Assembly: GCA_910578785.1 (NCBI GenBank)
Contig: CAJTSJ010000006.1
Location: forward strand, 1-64,000
Length of the DNA: 64,000 nucleotides
Source of the DNA: an uncultured Muribaculum sp.
GTDB lineage: Bacteria > Bacteroidota > Bacteroidia > Bacteroidales > Muribaculaceae
Reading direction: 5' to 3'
A program made the translations under genes and the position numbers. Positions within the stretch are counted from its first letter, which is position 1. The number at the start of each line of letters is the position of its first letter. Shown here one piece after another: positions 28,025 through 37,194 of the stretch. The notes below the pieces were generated by a model. The model made no database searches and was not told the DNA's origin. It was given only the letters and a program-made list of their open reading frames with translations.

Positions 28025-28804
28025 CTAAAAACTGTCGAGCCATGCCGACAGGTCGGCAATCATCTCTTTATGATATTTGAATTTCGGAAGACAGCCCCAA
28101 CCATGGCCGCCGGAAGGGTATATATGAAACGAAGCCGGTATGCCCATACGATGAAGAGCCGCATAGTAGTTGACCCCGTTCATCGGCGGAACTACCTTGT
28201 CATCGTCACTGAACACGATGAACGCGCGCGGCGTCACCCCACTCACCTGTTTCTCGTTGGAAAACTCCACTTCAAGCTGTTTGGAAGCATCCGCGCCAAG
28301 CAGATTGTCGTGAGACCCCAGATGCGTGTAGGTCTTGTCCATAGTTATGACGGGATAGAACAATATCTGGAAATTGGGTCTTGCGCTCTCAGGTGCATGC
28401 GTGGCGACAGTCGAGGCAAGATGTCCGCCTGCCGACGACCCCATTATTCCAACATCGGAAGGATTGATGTGCCACACCTCGGCGCTGTCCCGTACAGTAC
28501 GCATTGCCGCTTCGGCATCGCCGATCGGAATAGAGCGGTCACCGTTAGGCAGCCTATACTCAACCACAGCATAGGCAATGCCCTTATCGTTGAAATACGG
28601 AGCCCAGTCGTGGCCCTCATGACCTTTCGCAAGCATCGCATACGCACCGCCGGGCAATGCCACGACAGTACGTCCCGTAGCCTTGTCTTCCGCAGGAAGA
28701 TAAATGCGCATTTTCGGCGATTCGATGTCAACCACTCTCTGGGCATTGATTCCGGCCACACACGACAACGCGGCGATGGCAACGGCTAAAAATCTAATTT
28801 TCAT
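28025..28804 (-). CDS. Exported alpha/beta hydrolase (carbohydrate-esterase-like)
   Basis: 259 residues with a signal peptide (1-21). It has the oxyanion segment LPGGAYAMLAKGHEGHDWA, the nucleophile elbow GSSAGG (IMGSSAGGHLAS), the acid in FSDDDKVVPP and the His in PSGGHGWG. This is the xylan/acetyl-esterase or BD-FAE-like subgroup common in Bacteroidota. The natural ester is unknown; deacylation of a glycan is likely from the family. The gene stands alone with its own promoter (28850-28857). Confidence 0.88.
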   Translation of the reverse strand: MKIRFLAVAIAALSCVAGINAQRVVDIESPKMRIYLPAEDKATGRTVVALPGGAYAMLAKGHEGHDWAPYFNDKGIAYAVVEYRLPNGDRSIPIGDAEAAMRTVRDSAEVWHINPSDVGIMGSSAGGHLASTVATHAPESARPNFQILFYPVITMDKTYTHLGSHDNLLGADASKQLEVEFSNEKQVSGVTPRAFIVFSDDDKVVPPMNGVNYYAALHRMGIPASFHIYPSGGHGWGCLPKFKYHKEMIADLSAWLDSF

Positions 28805-28849
28805 ATCTTGGTTTATTGTATAAATCTATAAAATGATTGTTATCATGCA

Positions 28850-28857
28850 CAAATATA
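28850..28857 (-). promoter_or_regulatory. Promoter of the esterase gene
   Basis: The minus strand reads TATATTTG (exact -7 consensus), preceded at 19 nt by TTTC (28880-28877) as a -33 box. The implied 5' UTR is about 40 nt. Confidence 0.5.
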
Positions 28858-29000
28858 GCAATAATGCGGAATATCGGAAAAATAATAGTCAACAAAAACA
28901 TCGTATTTTATGCCGTCTTTTTTGTAACTTCGCACAGTCAACCGTATTGCCCATTTCTGCAAAACGGCATGACAGACAAAGAAGACATTGCCATAAAGAT

Positions 29001-29993
29001 ATGAAAATCGGTCAAATTGATTTAGGATACCGCCCGGTGGCACTCGCCCCGATGGAAGATGTCACAGACCCCTCTTTCCGACTGATATGCAAGGAACAGG
29101 GGGCCGACATGGTGTACACTGAATTTGTATCGGCCGACGCGCTGATACGCAACATCAGCGCCACCACACGCAAGCTTCACATCGACCCCGCCGAACGGCC
29201 TACAGCCATACAGATTTACGGCCGCGAAGTGGAGCCCATGGTAGAGGCCGCCAGGATAGTCGAGGAAGCCGGGCCCGACATTCTCGACATAAACTTCGGT
29301 TGTCCGGTAAAGAAAGTGGCAGGAAAAGGCGCGGGAGCCGGCATGTTGCGCGATGTCCCGAAGATGCTCGCCATCACCCGTGCGGTAGTCGGTGCAGTGA
29401 AGATTCCGGTCACAGTCAAGACCCGTCTTGGATGGGACCACGACTCACGGATAATTGTGGAACTGGCCGAAATGCTACAGGACTGCGGCATACAGGCCCT
29501 GACTGTACACGGACGCACACGCTCGCAGATGTATACCGGCGATGCCGACTGGGAAATGATAGCCCGCGTCAAGGAGAATCCGCGACTGACCATCCCGCTC
29601 ATAGGCAACGGAGACATAACCACACCGGAGAAAGCTATCGAGGCTTTTGACCGCTACGGAGTCGACGGAGTTATGGTAGGGAGGGCATCTATAGGCGCTC
29701 CATGGGTATTCCACGACATCCGCAAGGCCATGCACCCCGAACTTCAGTTGCCCGACCTGATCATTGCCGACAAATTCGCCCTGCTCCGGCGCCAGATATC
29801 CGAGAGCATCTCCAGAATTGACGAAAAGAGAGGTATCCTGCATATCAGACGCCATCTGGCGGCATCCCCCTTGTTTAAAGGGATTCCCAACTTCCGCGAT
29901 ACCCGCATAGCCATGTTGCAGGCCGACACGTGGGAAGAGCTTGATAAAATTCTGTCGCATACAGAGAACATTATAAACGGAATGCAATTATAA
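29001..29993 (+). CDS. dusB: tRNA-dihydrouridine synthase, DusB type
   Basis: 330 residues from the ATG at 29001 (MKIGQIDLGYRPV); the frame is open 56 codons further upstream but that part is not family-like. LAPMEDVTDPSFR, QIYGRE, DINFGCPVKKVAGKGAGAGML (catalytic Cys), HGRTRSQMY and GNGDI mark the FMN TIM barrel. It reduces uridine in tRNA. A near-consensus -7 box TAACTTCG is at 28925-28932. Confidence 0.95.
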   Translation: MKIGQIDLGYRPVALAPMEDVTDPSFRLICKEQGADMVYTEFVSADALIRNISATTRKLHIDPAERPTAIQIYGREVEPMVEAARIVEEAGPDILDINFGCPVKKVAGKGAGAGMLRDVPKMLAITRAVVGAVKIPVTVKTRLGWDHDSRIIVELAEMLQDCGIQALTVHGRTRSQMYTGDADWEMIARVKENPRLTIPLIGNGDITTPEKAIEAFDRYGVDGVMVGRASIGAPWVFHDIRKAMHPELQLPDLIIADKFALLRRQISESISRIDEKRGILHIRRHLAASPLFKGIPNFRDTRIAMLQADTWEELDKILSHTENIINGMQL

Positions 29994-30019
29994 ATAACAT
30001 GAACAATACCTTTTTCGAT

Positions 30020-30733
30020 ATGAAAAGAACCATACTTGCCATTATCACCGTGGCACTGGCATCTCTGCACATGATGGCAGAAGGCGACCTTAAACGTTAC
30101 GAAATAAATGTCAGTGATTTCAGCGAGCTGAAAGTGCTCGAAGGACTCAACGTAGACTACAAGTGCAGCGAAGACTCCAACGGATTTGTCGTGTTCAACG
30201 CGGCGCCCGACATCGCATCGATAATCATGCTGAACAACAACAAGAGCTGTCTCGAACTCCAGATATCGACTGACGGCATCGACTATGACAACCTGCCCCG
30301 CATCACTGTCTATTCACGCTTTCTCAACAAGGTCGAGAATGACGGCGATTCGCTTGTCAGAGTGCTGTCGGTAGCCCCCACCGCAAGTTTCCGCGCCACT
30401 CTCATAGGCAACGGAGGTCTGGCAGTTCACGGAATCAGCACCAACAACTTTGTCGGGGCCATCAAAACCGGCAACGGTGTGATTGCCGTCGACGGCAAAA
30501 CCACCAAAGCCCACCTCAGCGTTGTCGGCACAGGATCGATACAGGCCGACGACCTTGAAGCCAACGAAATCAAGTGTTCGCTTTCAGGAACGGGAATTAT
30601 AGAGTGCAACCCGGCGAGCAAGCTTACCGCGGTAGCCACGTTCGGAGTCAGCTCAGGCAAGATATATTACCGGGGCAAACCGGAAATCAAAGACCGCGCA
30701 CCCGGCGTGAAGATACTTCCTATGGAACAATAG
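30020..30733 (+). CDS. Exported DUF2807 (head GIN domain-like) protein
   Basis: 237 residues from the ATG at 30020 (MKRTILAIIT), chosen because a signal peptide (to about residue 20) starts there; an ATG at 29999 adds 7 residues. The rest is a right-handed beta-solenoid-like DUF2807 domain: LKVLEGLNVDYKCSED, ATLIGNGGLAVHGI, GNGVIAVDGKT, VVGTGSIQADDLEANEIKCSLSGTGIIE. Function unknown, probably periplasmic or surface exposed. A clear terminator follows at 30770-30806. Confidence 0.88.
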   Translation: MKRTILAIITVALASLHMMAEGDLKRYEINVSDFSELKVLEGLNVDYKCSEDSNGFVVFNAAPDIASIIMLNNNKSCLELQISTDGIDYDNLPRITVYSRFLNKVENDGDSLVRVLSVAPTASFRATLIGNGGLAVHGISTNNFVGAIKTGNGVIAVDGKTTKAHLSVVGTGSIQADDLEANEIKCSLSGTGIIECNPASKLTAVATFGVSSGKIYYRGKPEIKDRAPGVKILPMEQ

Positions 30734-30769
30734 CCTGTCCGGCAATAACATTCAGACAGTTAAATAAGA

Positions 30770-30806
30770 AATGGCAGACCTCTTCGATAGCGAGTCTGCC
30801 ATTTTT
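30770..30806 (+). terminator. Intrinsic terminator after the DUF2807 gene
   Basis: AATGGCAGAC (30770-30779) pairs perfectly with GTCTGCCATT (30794-30803), followed by a T-run. Confidence 0.85.
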
Positions 30807-30977
30807 CTTATGCCTTAAAAAGTGAATCACAGGCAATCCAAATATCCATAAACAGATAGAAAAGATAAAGGCTGAATTTTATTGACAAAATTTCTGGACA
30901 AAGGTAAGCAATATTTGCGAAAAAACATGCTATAAAACATATATTTTTTATTTGAATTTTAAAAAACAGCTTATCCT

Positions 30978-31008
30978 CTTGTTTTATCGCAAATAATGCC
31001 TACTTTTG
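30978..31008 (+). promoter_or_regulatory. his operon promoter
   Basis: -7 box TACTTTTG (31001-31008), an exact TAnnTTTG match, with CTTG/TTG at 30978-30981 as the -33 element 19 nt upstream. Transcription would begin near 31015, about 26 nt before the leader peptide start. Confidence 0.65.
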
Positions 31009-31040
31009 TAGCTGGAAATTTCGCAAAACGGATTTTAGTT

Positions 31041-31130
31041 ATGATTTTATCATTTTTCAAATTCAACCATCATTGCCTGCATCATCACCACCAGTCGACC
31101 GACCGGAGGACAGACCGCATGCATGTATGA
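31041..31130 (+). CDS. hisL: his leader peptide (29 codons, 7 His)
   Basis: The frame ATG ... TGA encodes 29 residues with the run FNHHCLHHHHQ, then one more His near the end: seven His codons in all, six of them within eight codons. It lies between the his promoter and an intrinsic terminator and ends 124 nt before hisG. This is the classical layout of a transcription attenuator: when charged His-tRNA is scarce, ribosomes stall in the His run and the terminator is prevented. The homology is by design, not by sequence, to enteric hisL. The antiterminator pairing is not resolved; a short GGAGG (31105-31109) / CCTCC (31171-31175) pairing is possible. Confidence 0.8.
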   Translation: MILSFFKFNHHCLHHHHQSTDRRTDRMHV

Positions 31131-31163
31131 CACTATCATAACTTCAAAGTTTAAGATATATCG

Positions 31164-31208
31164 GCCGGCACCTCCATCAATTATGAGATTGCCGGCTGAT
31201 TCTTTTTT
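31164..31208 (+). terminator. his attenuator terminator
   Basis: GCCGGCA (31164-31170) pairs with TGCCGGC (31190-31196), with a further CTC/GAG pairing inside, followed by TGATTC and a T-run at 31203-31208. It sits between the leader peptide and hisG (start 31255), so premature termination there would silence the operon. Confidence 0.75.
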
Positions 31209-31254
31209 CAGACACCCGCAACAATTGATTATAATACAAAACAACTGATAAAGA

Positions 31255-32121
31255 ATGGAACAAAAACTAAGAATTGCAGTACAGTCCAAAGGACGCCTCT
31301 ATGAAGAGACCATGGACCTTCTGTCAGAAGCCGGAATTAAACTCACCGCAGTAAAACGCACTCTTTTAGTGCCTTCCCGCAACTTCCCGGTCGAACTCCT
31401 GTTTCTCCGCGACGACGACATACCCGAATCAGTCGCCAACGGAACCGCCGACTTAGGCATAGTCGGACTCAACGAGGTACTTGAAAAGAATTGCGATGTC
31501 AACGTCATCAAAGACCTCGGCTTCAGCAAATGCCGTCTGTCGCTCGCCATACCGCAGCATGTCGACTATACCGGACCCGAATGGTTCAACGGCAAGAAGA
31601 TAGCCACATCCTACCCGGTCATACTTAGAAAATTTCTCAAAGACAATAATATAAAGGCCGACACCCACGTCATATCCGGTTCGGTCGAGATAGCCCCCGG
31701 CATCGGACTCGCCGATGCCATCTTCGACATCGTATCGTCAGGATCGACCCTGATCAGCAATAATCTTGTAGAAGTGTCGACAATTCTCGAATCACAAGCA
31801 GTGCTTATAGCCGGAAAGGACAAGAAATTTGACCAGGAGAAACAGTCGATACTGGAGGAGCTGCTGTTCAGAATCGATGCGGTAAAGGCGGCCGACGGCA
31901 AAAAATATATTCTCATGAACGTGCCCAAGGACAAACTCGACGAAGTTCTGTCGATACTCCCGGGAATGAAAAGCCCGACAGTGCTTCCGCTGGCCAATGC
32001 CGACTGGTGCTCCGTACATTCTGTACTTGAAGAGAAGAAGTTGTGGGGCACCGTGAGCCGTCTTAAAGAAGCAGGCGCCGAAAGCATCCTTACGCTGGAC
32101 ATCGAAAAAATGATACTCTGA
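31255..32121 (+). CDS. hisG: ATP phosphoribosyltransferase (long form)
   Basis: 288 residues, the long HisG form with a C-terminal regulatory domain. LRIAVQSKGRLYEETMDLL at the N-terminus, the DLGIVGLNEV segment and the PRPP-binding VSSGSTLISNNL are present; the last ~75 residues (ILMNVPKDKLDEVLSILPGMKSPTV) form the ACT-like histidine-feedback domain. First step of histidine synthesis: ATP + PRPP to PR-ATP. First gene of hisGDCB; hisD starts 6 nt later. Controlled by the leader/attenuator described separately. Confidence 0.97.
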   Translation: MEQKLRIAVQSKGRLYEETMDLLSEAGIKLTAVKRTLLVPSRNFPVELLFLRDDDIPESVANGTADLGIVGLNEVLEKNCDVNVIKDLGFSKCRLSLAIPQHVDYTGPEWFNGKKIATSYPVILRKFLKDNNIKADTHVISGSVEIAPGIGLADAIFDIVSSGSTLISNNLVEVSTILESQAVLIAGKDKKFDQEKQSILEELLFRIDAVKAADGKKYILMNVPKDKLDEVLSILPGMKSPTVLPLANADWCSVHSVLEEKKLWGTVSRLKEAGAESILTLDIEKMIL

Positions 32122-32127
32122 CGCCCT

Positions 32128-33423
32128 ATGGAAATTATAAAATATCCACCGCGTACTGAATGGGCCTATTTGGCAGAGCGTGCACTTGCCGATGAGGCCG
32201 AAGAGGTTGCACGAAAGGTCAGTAATATAATGGCCCGCGTAAAAGCGGAAGGCGACAACGCCCTACGCGAGTATGAGCTAACATTCACCAAAGCCAAACT
32301 GACGGACCTTAAAGTGTCTGACCGCGAGATTGAAGAGTCGGCGGCACTTATTTCCGAGGATTTGCGCATAGCGATAGCCGATGCCGCAGACAACATCGCA
32401 AAATTCCACAGCGCCCAGATGATGAAGGGCCCAATCACGGTAGAGACTATGCCGGGAGTGGTGTGCAGCCAGCGCGCAGTGCCGGTAGACAGCGTGGGAC
32501 TCTACATTCCGGGAGGCAACTCCCCCCTGTTTTCCACCGTGCTGATGCTTGCCGTACCGGCGAAAATAGCCGGATGCCGCCACGTGACACTCTGTACTCC
32601 GGCCCGTCCCGACGGAACAGTACATCCTGCCATACTTTATGCGGCAAAGACAGCCGGGGTCAAAAGCATATTCAAGACCGGTGGCGCACAGGCCGTAGCC
32701 GCAATGGCATTCGGCACGGACTCCATAGCACGCGTAGACAAGATATTCGGCCCCGGCAACAGATATGTCATGGAAGCAAAACAACAAGCGGCACAATCCG
32801 GAACGGCCATCGACATGCCGGCTGGCCCTTCTGAAGTGCTTGTCATAGCCGACGACAACGCCAATCCCGAATTTGTGGCGGCGGACTTCCTGTCGCAGGC
32901 CGAGCATGGGCCTGACAGCCAATCGATTCTGCTCACCACATCGGAACGCCTTGCAAAATGCCTGCCCGAAGTCATCGAACGGCTTCTAAACGAACTCCCC
33001 CGCCAAGACATGATGAGAAAGTCGCTCAGTCATAGCCGCATAATACTATTCCACGACGACGAAGAGATGATGGAATTCAGCAACATGTATGCTCCCGAGC
33101 ACCTTATTGTCAATCACCGCAACGCCGAAAAGCTATGCTCGTCAGTTCGCAACGCCGGATCGGTGTTCATCGGCGAGTGGTCGCCTGAAAGCGTCGGAGA
33201 TTACGCGTCCGGAACCAACCATACCCTGCCCACATCGGGCTACGCCAAAGCTTACAGCGGAGTAAACCTCGACAGTTTCATGAAAAAAATCACATTCCAA
33301 CGCCTTACACCGGAAGGCATCAGCAACATCGGCCGCACCGTCGAAATCATGGCCGAAAACGAAGATCTGATGGCCCACAGACTGGCCGTAAGTCTGCGAC
33401 TTAACAGCTTAAAAAATTCATGA
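32128..33423 (+). CDS. hisD: Histidinol dehydrogenase
   Basis: 431 residues, normal length. VPVDSVGLYIPGGNSPLFSTVLMLAVPA, GPGNRYVMEAKQ, IDMPAGPSEVLVIAD, LSQAEHGPDSQSILLT and NHTLPTSGYAKAYSGV are family blocks; the catalytic Glu/His and zinc ligands lie in the last half. It oxidises histidinol to histidine in two NAD+-dependent steps. It overlaps hisC by 4 nt (ATGA), indicating translational coupling. Confidence 0.97.
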   Translation: MEIIKYPPRTEWAYLAERALADEAEEVARKVSNIMARVKAEGDNALREYELTFTKAKLTDLKVSDREIEESAALISEDLRIAIADAADNIAKFHSAQMMKGPITVETMPGVVCSQRAVPVDSVGLYIPGGNSPLFSTVLMLAVPAKIAGCRHVTLCTPARPDGTVHPAILYAAKTAGVKSIFKTGGAQAVAAMAFGTDSIARVDKIFGPGNRYVMEAKQQAAQSGTAIDMPAGPSEVLVIADDNANPEFVAADFLSQAEHGPDSQSILLTTSERLAKCLPEVIERLLNELPRQDMMRKSLSHSRIILFHDDEEMMEFSNMYAPEHLIVNHRNAEKLCSSVRNAGSVFIGEWSPESVGDYASGTNHTLPTSGYAKAYSGVNLDSFMKKITFQRLTPEGISNIGRTVEIMAENEDLMAHRLAVSLRLNSLKNS

Positions 33424-34457
33424 TGACACTCAAACAACTTGTACGGCCGAATATACAACGGCTCACGCCATATACCTGTGCCCGAAACGAATACACCGGT
33501 GAAGCCCGTGCGTGGCTTGATGCCAACGAGAATAGCCGTATCGACGGACTCAACCGTTATCCCGACCCGTTGCAGACAGAAGTCAAAAAACGTCTTGGCG
33601 CACTCCGGGGCATAAGTCACGACCGCATATTCCTCGGAGTCGGCAGTGACGAATGCATCGACCTGTGCTACCGCGTGTTCTGCCGCCCCGGCATCGACAA
33701 CGTAGTGGCCATCGAGCCGACCTACGGCATGTACAGCGTATGCGCGGAAATCAACGATGCGGAATACCGCCCCGTAAGGCTCAACGAAGACTTTTCAATC
33801 AACGAGGAAGCTTTGTTCAGCGCCGTAGACTCCAACACCAAAGTGCTGTGGATATGCTCTCCCAACAACCCGACAGGCAATGCCTACCCGACCGACCAGT
33901 TGCGCCGGATAGCTTCGCGGTTTGAAGGGATAACGGTAATCGACGAGGCATACGTGGACTTTTCCGAAAAGGGCTCAATGCTTCCGTATATCGACGGATT
34001 AACCAACATGATAGTTATGCAGACATTCTCCAAAGCCTGGGCCTCCGCGGCCATGCGGCTGGGAATAGCCTATGCCTCGAAAGAGATAATCGACATTTTC
34101 AACAACGTAAAGTATCCATACAACATCAACATCCTCACTCAGAACGAAGCCATCCGAGTACTTGACAGCCACCGTAAGGTAGCCGATGTGGCCGAAGAGC
34201 TTGTAGAAGCGAGAAAACGCCTCGCCGGCGACCTGGCGAAACTCGACACGGTCCTTAAGGTATACCCGTCCGACGCCAACTTCCTGCTTGTCAGAGTGAC
34301 CGATGCCGACCGGATATACGAGAAGCTGAAAGACGAGGGTGTCATCGTGCGCAACAGGTCTAAGGTGGCTCTGTGCGAAGGATGCCTGCGCATAACCGTA
34401 GGATCGGAAAAAGAAAACGACTTGCTATTAAATAAACTAAAAGAACATGGAAACTGA
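33420..34457 (+). CDS. hisC: Histidinol-phosphate aminotransferase
   Basis: 345 residues, a fold-type I PLP enzyme. WLDANENSR at the start, ICSPNNPTGN, DEAYVDF and TFSKAWASAAMRLG with the PLP Lys at 205. It transfers an amino group from glutamate to imidazole acetol phosphate. Start overlaps hisD and end overlaps hisB by 11 nt. Confidence 0.96.
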   Translation: MMTLKQLVRPNIQRLTPYTCARNEYTGEARAWLDANENSRIDGLNRYPDPLQTEVKKRLGALRGISHDRIFLGVGSDECIDLCYRVFCRPGIDNVVAIEPTYGMYSVCAEINDAEYRPVRLNEDFSINEEALFSAVDSNTKVLWICSPNNPTGNAYPTDQLRRIASRFEGITVIDEAYVDFSEKGSMLPYIDGLTNMIVMQTFSKAWASAAMRLGIAYASKEIIDIFNNVKYPYNINILTQNEAIRVLDSHRKVADVAEELVEARKRLAGDLAKLDTVLKVYPSDANFLLVRVTDADRIYEKLKDEGVIVRNRSKVALCEGCLRITVGSEKENDLLLNKLKEHGN

Positions 34458-35595
34458 TTATGACCGTCCGGCTGTATTGTTCATTGACCGCGACGGCACT
34501 CTTATCGTAGAGCCGCCCGTAGACTTCCAGGTAGACTCGTTTGAAAAACTCGAACTTATGCCCGGCGCACTATGCGCCATGCGGTTCATAGCCCGACATC
34601 TGCCGTACAAGCTTGTGATGGTGACCAACCAGGACGGCCTCGGAACCGATTCATTCCCGGAAGAAACCTTCTGGCCGGCACACGACAAGATGCTCCGCAC
34701 ATTTGAAAATGAAGGTGTCGTATTCGATGCAGTCCACATCGACAGGACATTCCCGGAGGATAACGCACCTACCCGTAAACCGGGCACAGGAATGCTCACC
34801 GGCTACATGAACGGCGACTACGACCTCAAGAGTTCCTACGTGATAGGCGACCGCATTACAGATGCTCTTCTGGCGAGAAATCTTGGCACAAAGGCGATAT
34901 TGATTTGTCAGCCTAACGAAGATATTAAGAAAAAGATTGCCGACAACCACCTGGAAGACACCGTGGAACTTGTGGCAGCCTCGTGGGACGACATACCGGC
35001 CACACTGATGGGTGGCACGAGAAAGGCCACCGTTAGACGCCATACTTCGGAGACCGACATAGAAATCAGCGTAGACCTCGACGGATCGGGGCTGACCGAC
35101 ATAAGTACAGGACTGGGATTTTTCGACCACATGCTGACCCAGATCGGACGCCACTCCGGCATCGACCTGACCGTTAAAGCCGACGGCGATCTGTACGTAG
35201 ACGAACACCACACAATCGAAGACACCGCCATCGTGCTCGGCGAAGCCCTTAACAAGGCGCTGGGCGATAAAATGGGCATCGAGCGTTATGGATTCGTATT
35301 GCCGATGGACGACTGCCTTTGCACCGTGGCCATGGACTTCGGCGGACGCCCCTGGCTGGTATGGGATGCTGAGTTCCACCGCGAACTCATCGGCGACGTA
35401 CCTACCGAAATGTTTTTCCATTTCTTCAAATCGCTTAGCGACAATGCCAGAATCAATCTGTTCATCAGAGCCGAAGGCACCAACGAACACCACAAGATTG
35501 AAGGAATTTTCAAGGGATTCGCCCGTGCGCTACGCCAGGCTGTACGCCGCGACCCGATGCACTTTACCCTGCCGTCGACCAAAGACGCACTCTAA
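34447..35595 (+). CDS. hisB: Bifunctional histidinol-phosphatase / imidazoleglycerol-phosphate dehydratase
   Basis: 382 residues. N-terminal HAD phosphatase with FIDRDGT (Asp 14, Asp 16) and the GDRITDALLA motif, then the dehydratase from about residue 195 (RKATVRRHTSETDIEI, GFFDHMLTQIGRH, DEHHTIEDTAI, EGTNEHHKIE). Catalyses steps 7 and 9 of histidine synthesis. It ends the local cluster; hisH, A, F and IE are not in the window. A minus-strand gene ends 6 nt downstream. Confidence 0.96.
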   Translation: METDYDRPAVLFIDRDGTLIVEPPVDFQVDSFEKLELMPGALCAMRFIARHLPYKLVMVTNQDGLGTDSFPEETFWPAHDKMLRTFENEGVVFDAVHIDRTFPEDNAPTRKPGTGMLTGYMNGDYDLKSSYVIGDRITDALLARNLGTKAILICQPNEDIKKKIADNHLEDTVELVAASWDDIPATLMGGTRKATVRRHTSETDIEISVDLDGSGLTDISTGLGFFDHMLTQIGRHSGIDLTVKADGDLYVDEHHTIEDTAIVLGEALNKALGDKMGIERYGFVLPMDDCLCTVAMDFGGRPWLVWDAEFHRELIGDVPTEMFFHFFKSLSDNARINLFIRAEGTNEHHKIEGIFKGFARALRQAVRRDPMHFTLPSTKDAL

Positions 35596-35601
35596 CAGAC
35601 A

Positions 35602-36324
35602 CTAACGACGCAGCAAAGGCCATTCATAAGAGTTCAGCGCTTTTGTCAGCACAGCTTCCCGTCCACAGCAATAAGTGTCGCATAAAGCATGGAAATTTCG
35701 GGAATGGTTCATCTCTTTCAGGTGGGCCAGTTCATGGCAGACTATATAGTCACGAAGCTCAACCGGCAAAAACACATTCATGTAGCTGAGCTTTATCCGT
35801 CCGTCAGACGAGCACTTGCCGAGCACATGATGCCCCGTCATTATGCTCCATGACTTTACCTTAAGACCCAGACGGCCGGCAATCGACTGTGCTCGGGGAA
35901 TCAATATGTCCGGAGCCACTCTGGATGCTATACGCCGCATCATTCGACTAATAGACTCCGTAGTGGCTTCGTCGTTGAAATCCATCGACGAGCCCACCTC
36001 CAGATAGGCCGTTCCATCGCGCAACGTGCATATCAGCGAGTCAGGCTTAACCGTCTGAGTAGAGATGTGGAACGTGATTCCGTCAAGCTCAATGCGCTGT
36101 CCGGAATAAAACGACAACGACCTTTTTCCGGCCATCATTCTGGGAGCAAGGCTGTTGATCGACTCGAGAATCTGCGAAGCGTTAAGAAATACAGGTACAT
36201 TGAAATGTGCATGCCCGTCTTTCCACCGTCCTGACACTCGCGATGACGACTCCCGGCGGGTTACGTGCACCTGGCCAAGCTCATCATGCATAAATACGAA
36301 AGCTTTCGGTAAACGTGAAGTCAT
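35602..36324 (-). CDS. YgjP/SprT-like zinc metallopeptidase-domain protein (DUF45)
   Basis: 240 residues. The C-terminal region has HELAH (His 197, Glu 198, His 201) followed by LKEMNHSRNFHAL (His 212), the WLM-like metal site of YgjP proteins. The N-terminal half is a beta-rich domain usual for the family. The physiological substrate is unknown. It overlaps nadK by 4 nt (ATGA), so it is probably made from the same mRNA as nadK and the CBS protein. Confidence 0.88.
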   Translation of the reverse strand: MTSRLPKAFVFMHDELGQVHVTRRESSSRVSGRWKDGHAHFNVPVFLNASQILESINSLAPRMMAGKRSLSFYSGQRIELDGITFHISTQTVKPDSLICTLRDGTAYLEVGSSMDFNDEATTESISRMMRRIASRVAPDILIPRAQSIAGRLGLKVKSWSIMTGHHVLGKCSSDGRIKLSYMNVFLPVELRDYIVCHELAHLKEMNHSRNFHALCDTYCCGREAVLTKALNSYEWPLLRR

Positions 36325-37190
36325 CGCTTATCAACTCCCCAGAATAGTTTCTCGCGCAAGGTGTCGGTGTAATGGTGTCCGGGCCTTTTCAACACACGGG
36401 TCACGTAACTACCGCGGCGCAACGTGACCGAGGTGTCCACCGGAAGCGAGACCGCACGTCCGTCGATGCTCAACCTGTATGACGCAGCCCTTGACCTCGT
36501 GGTCACGGTTATCACACTTGCATCCTCTACCACAAGCGGACGCATAGTCAGCGAATGAGCGGCAATCGGCGATATAATCCACACCGGAGCCGACGGAGCC
36601 ACTATAGGTCCGCCCACCGACAGATTGTAGCCTGTCGAGCCTGTCGGAGTGGACACGATAAGACCGTCGCCGAGATAATTGGCGAGATACGTTCCATTGA
36701 CATGGACCTCCATGTCAATCATCGAGGCAGTGTCCTGCTTCAGAATGGCCACTTCATTGAGGGCCAGCGGATATATATCAATCTCAATTTCGGGGCAGAA
36801 AGCCTCTATCATGGTCCGGTTCTCGACTATATAGCCGCCGGACAGCAATTCGTCGAGCCATCTGCCACAATCGCCAAGACTGACATCGGCAAGATAGCCA
36901 AGACGACCAGTATTTATTCCTATAATCGGAATCTCCCTGTCGCCTACCCACTGGGCCGTGCGTAGGAAAGTGCCGTCGCCACCGATGCTGAAAGCTATGT
37001 CGGCCTGCGGCAATTCTTCGTCTACAGGCAGACAGCACCACCTTTCACCCGGTACAGACCGCATCAAAAAATCGTAAAACGCACGTTCGACATATACATC
37101 CACCCCTCTCCTGCACAATTCACGCATCAGGCCTACTATCCGGCCAAGATGCTCTTGCTGATATGTATTGCCGTATATAGCCGCTTTCAT
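36321..37190 (-). CDS. nadK: NAD kinase
   Basis: 289 residues from the ATG at 37190 (MKAAIYGNTYQQ); the frame extends 11 codons upstream into the CBS gene but the family begins here. GGDGTFL (70-76), NTGRLGYLADV, NEVAILK and DGLIVSTPTGSTGYNLSVGGPIV are all present. It phosphorylates NAD to NADP. The start lies 4 nt after the CBS-gene stop. Confidence 0.95.
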   Translation of the reverse strand: MKAAIYGNTYQQEHLGRIVGLMRELCRRGVDVYVERAFYDFLMRSVPGERWCCLPVDEELPQADIAFSIGGDGTFLRTAQWVGDREIPIIGINTGRLGYLADVSLGDCGRWLDELLSGGYIVENRTMIEAFCPEIEIDIYPLALNEVAILKQDTASMIDMEVHVNGTYLANYLGDGLIVSTPTGSTGYNLSVGGPIVAPSAPVWIISPIAAHSLTMRPLVVEDASVITVTTRSRAASYRLSIDGRAVSLPVDTSVTLRRGSYVTRVLKRPGHHYTDTLREKLFWGVDKR

Positions 37191-37194
37191 CAGA

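Noticed and set aside
31050..31289. A 79-codon minus-strand open frame across the his leader
   Set aside because: It is antisense to the leader peptide, terminator and hisG start, all of which are better supported.
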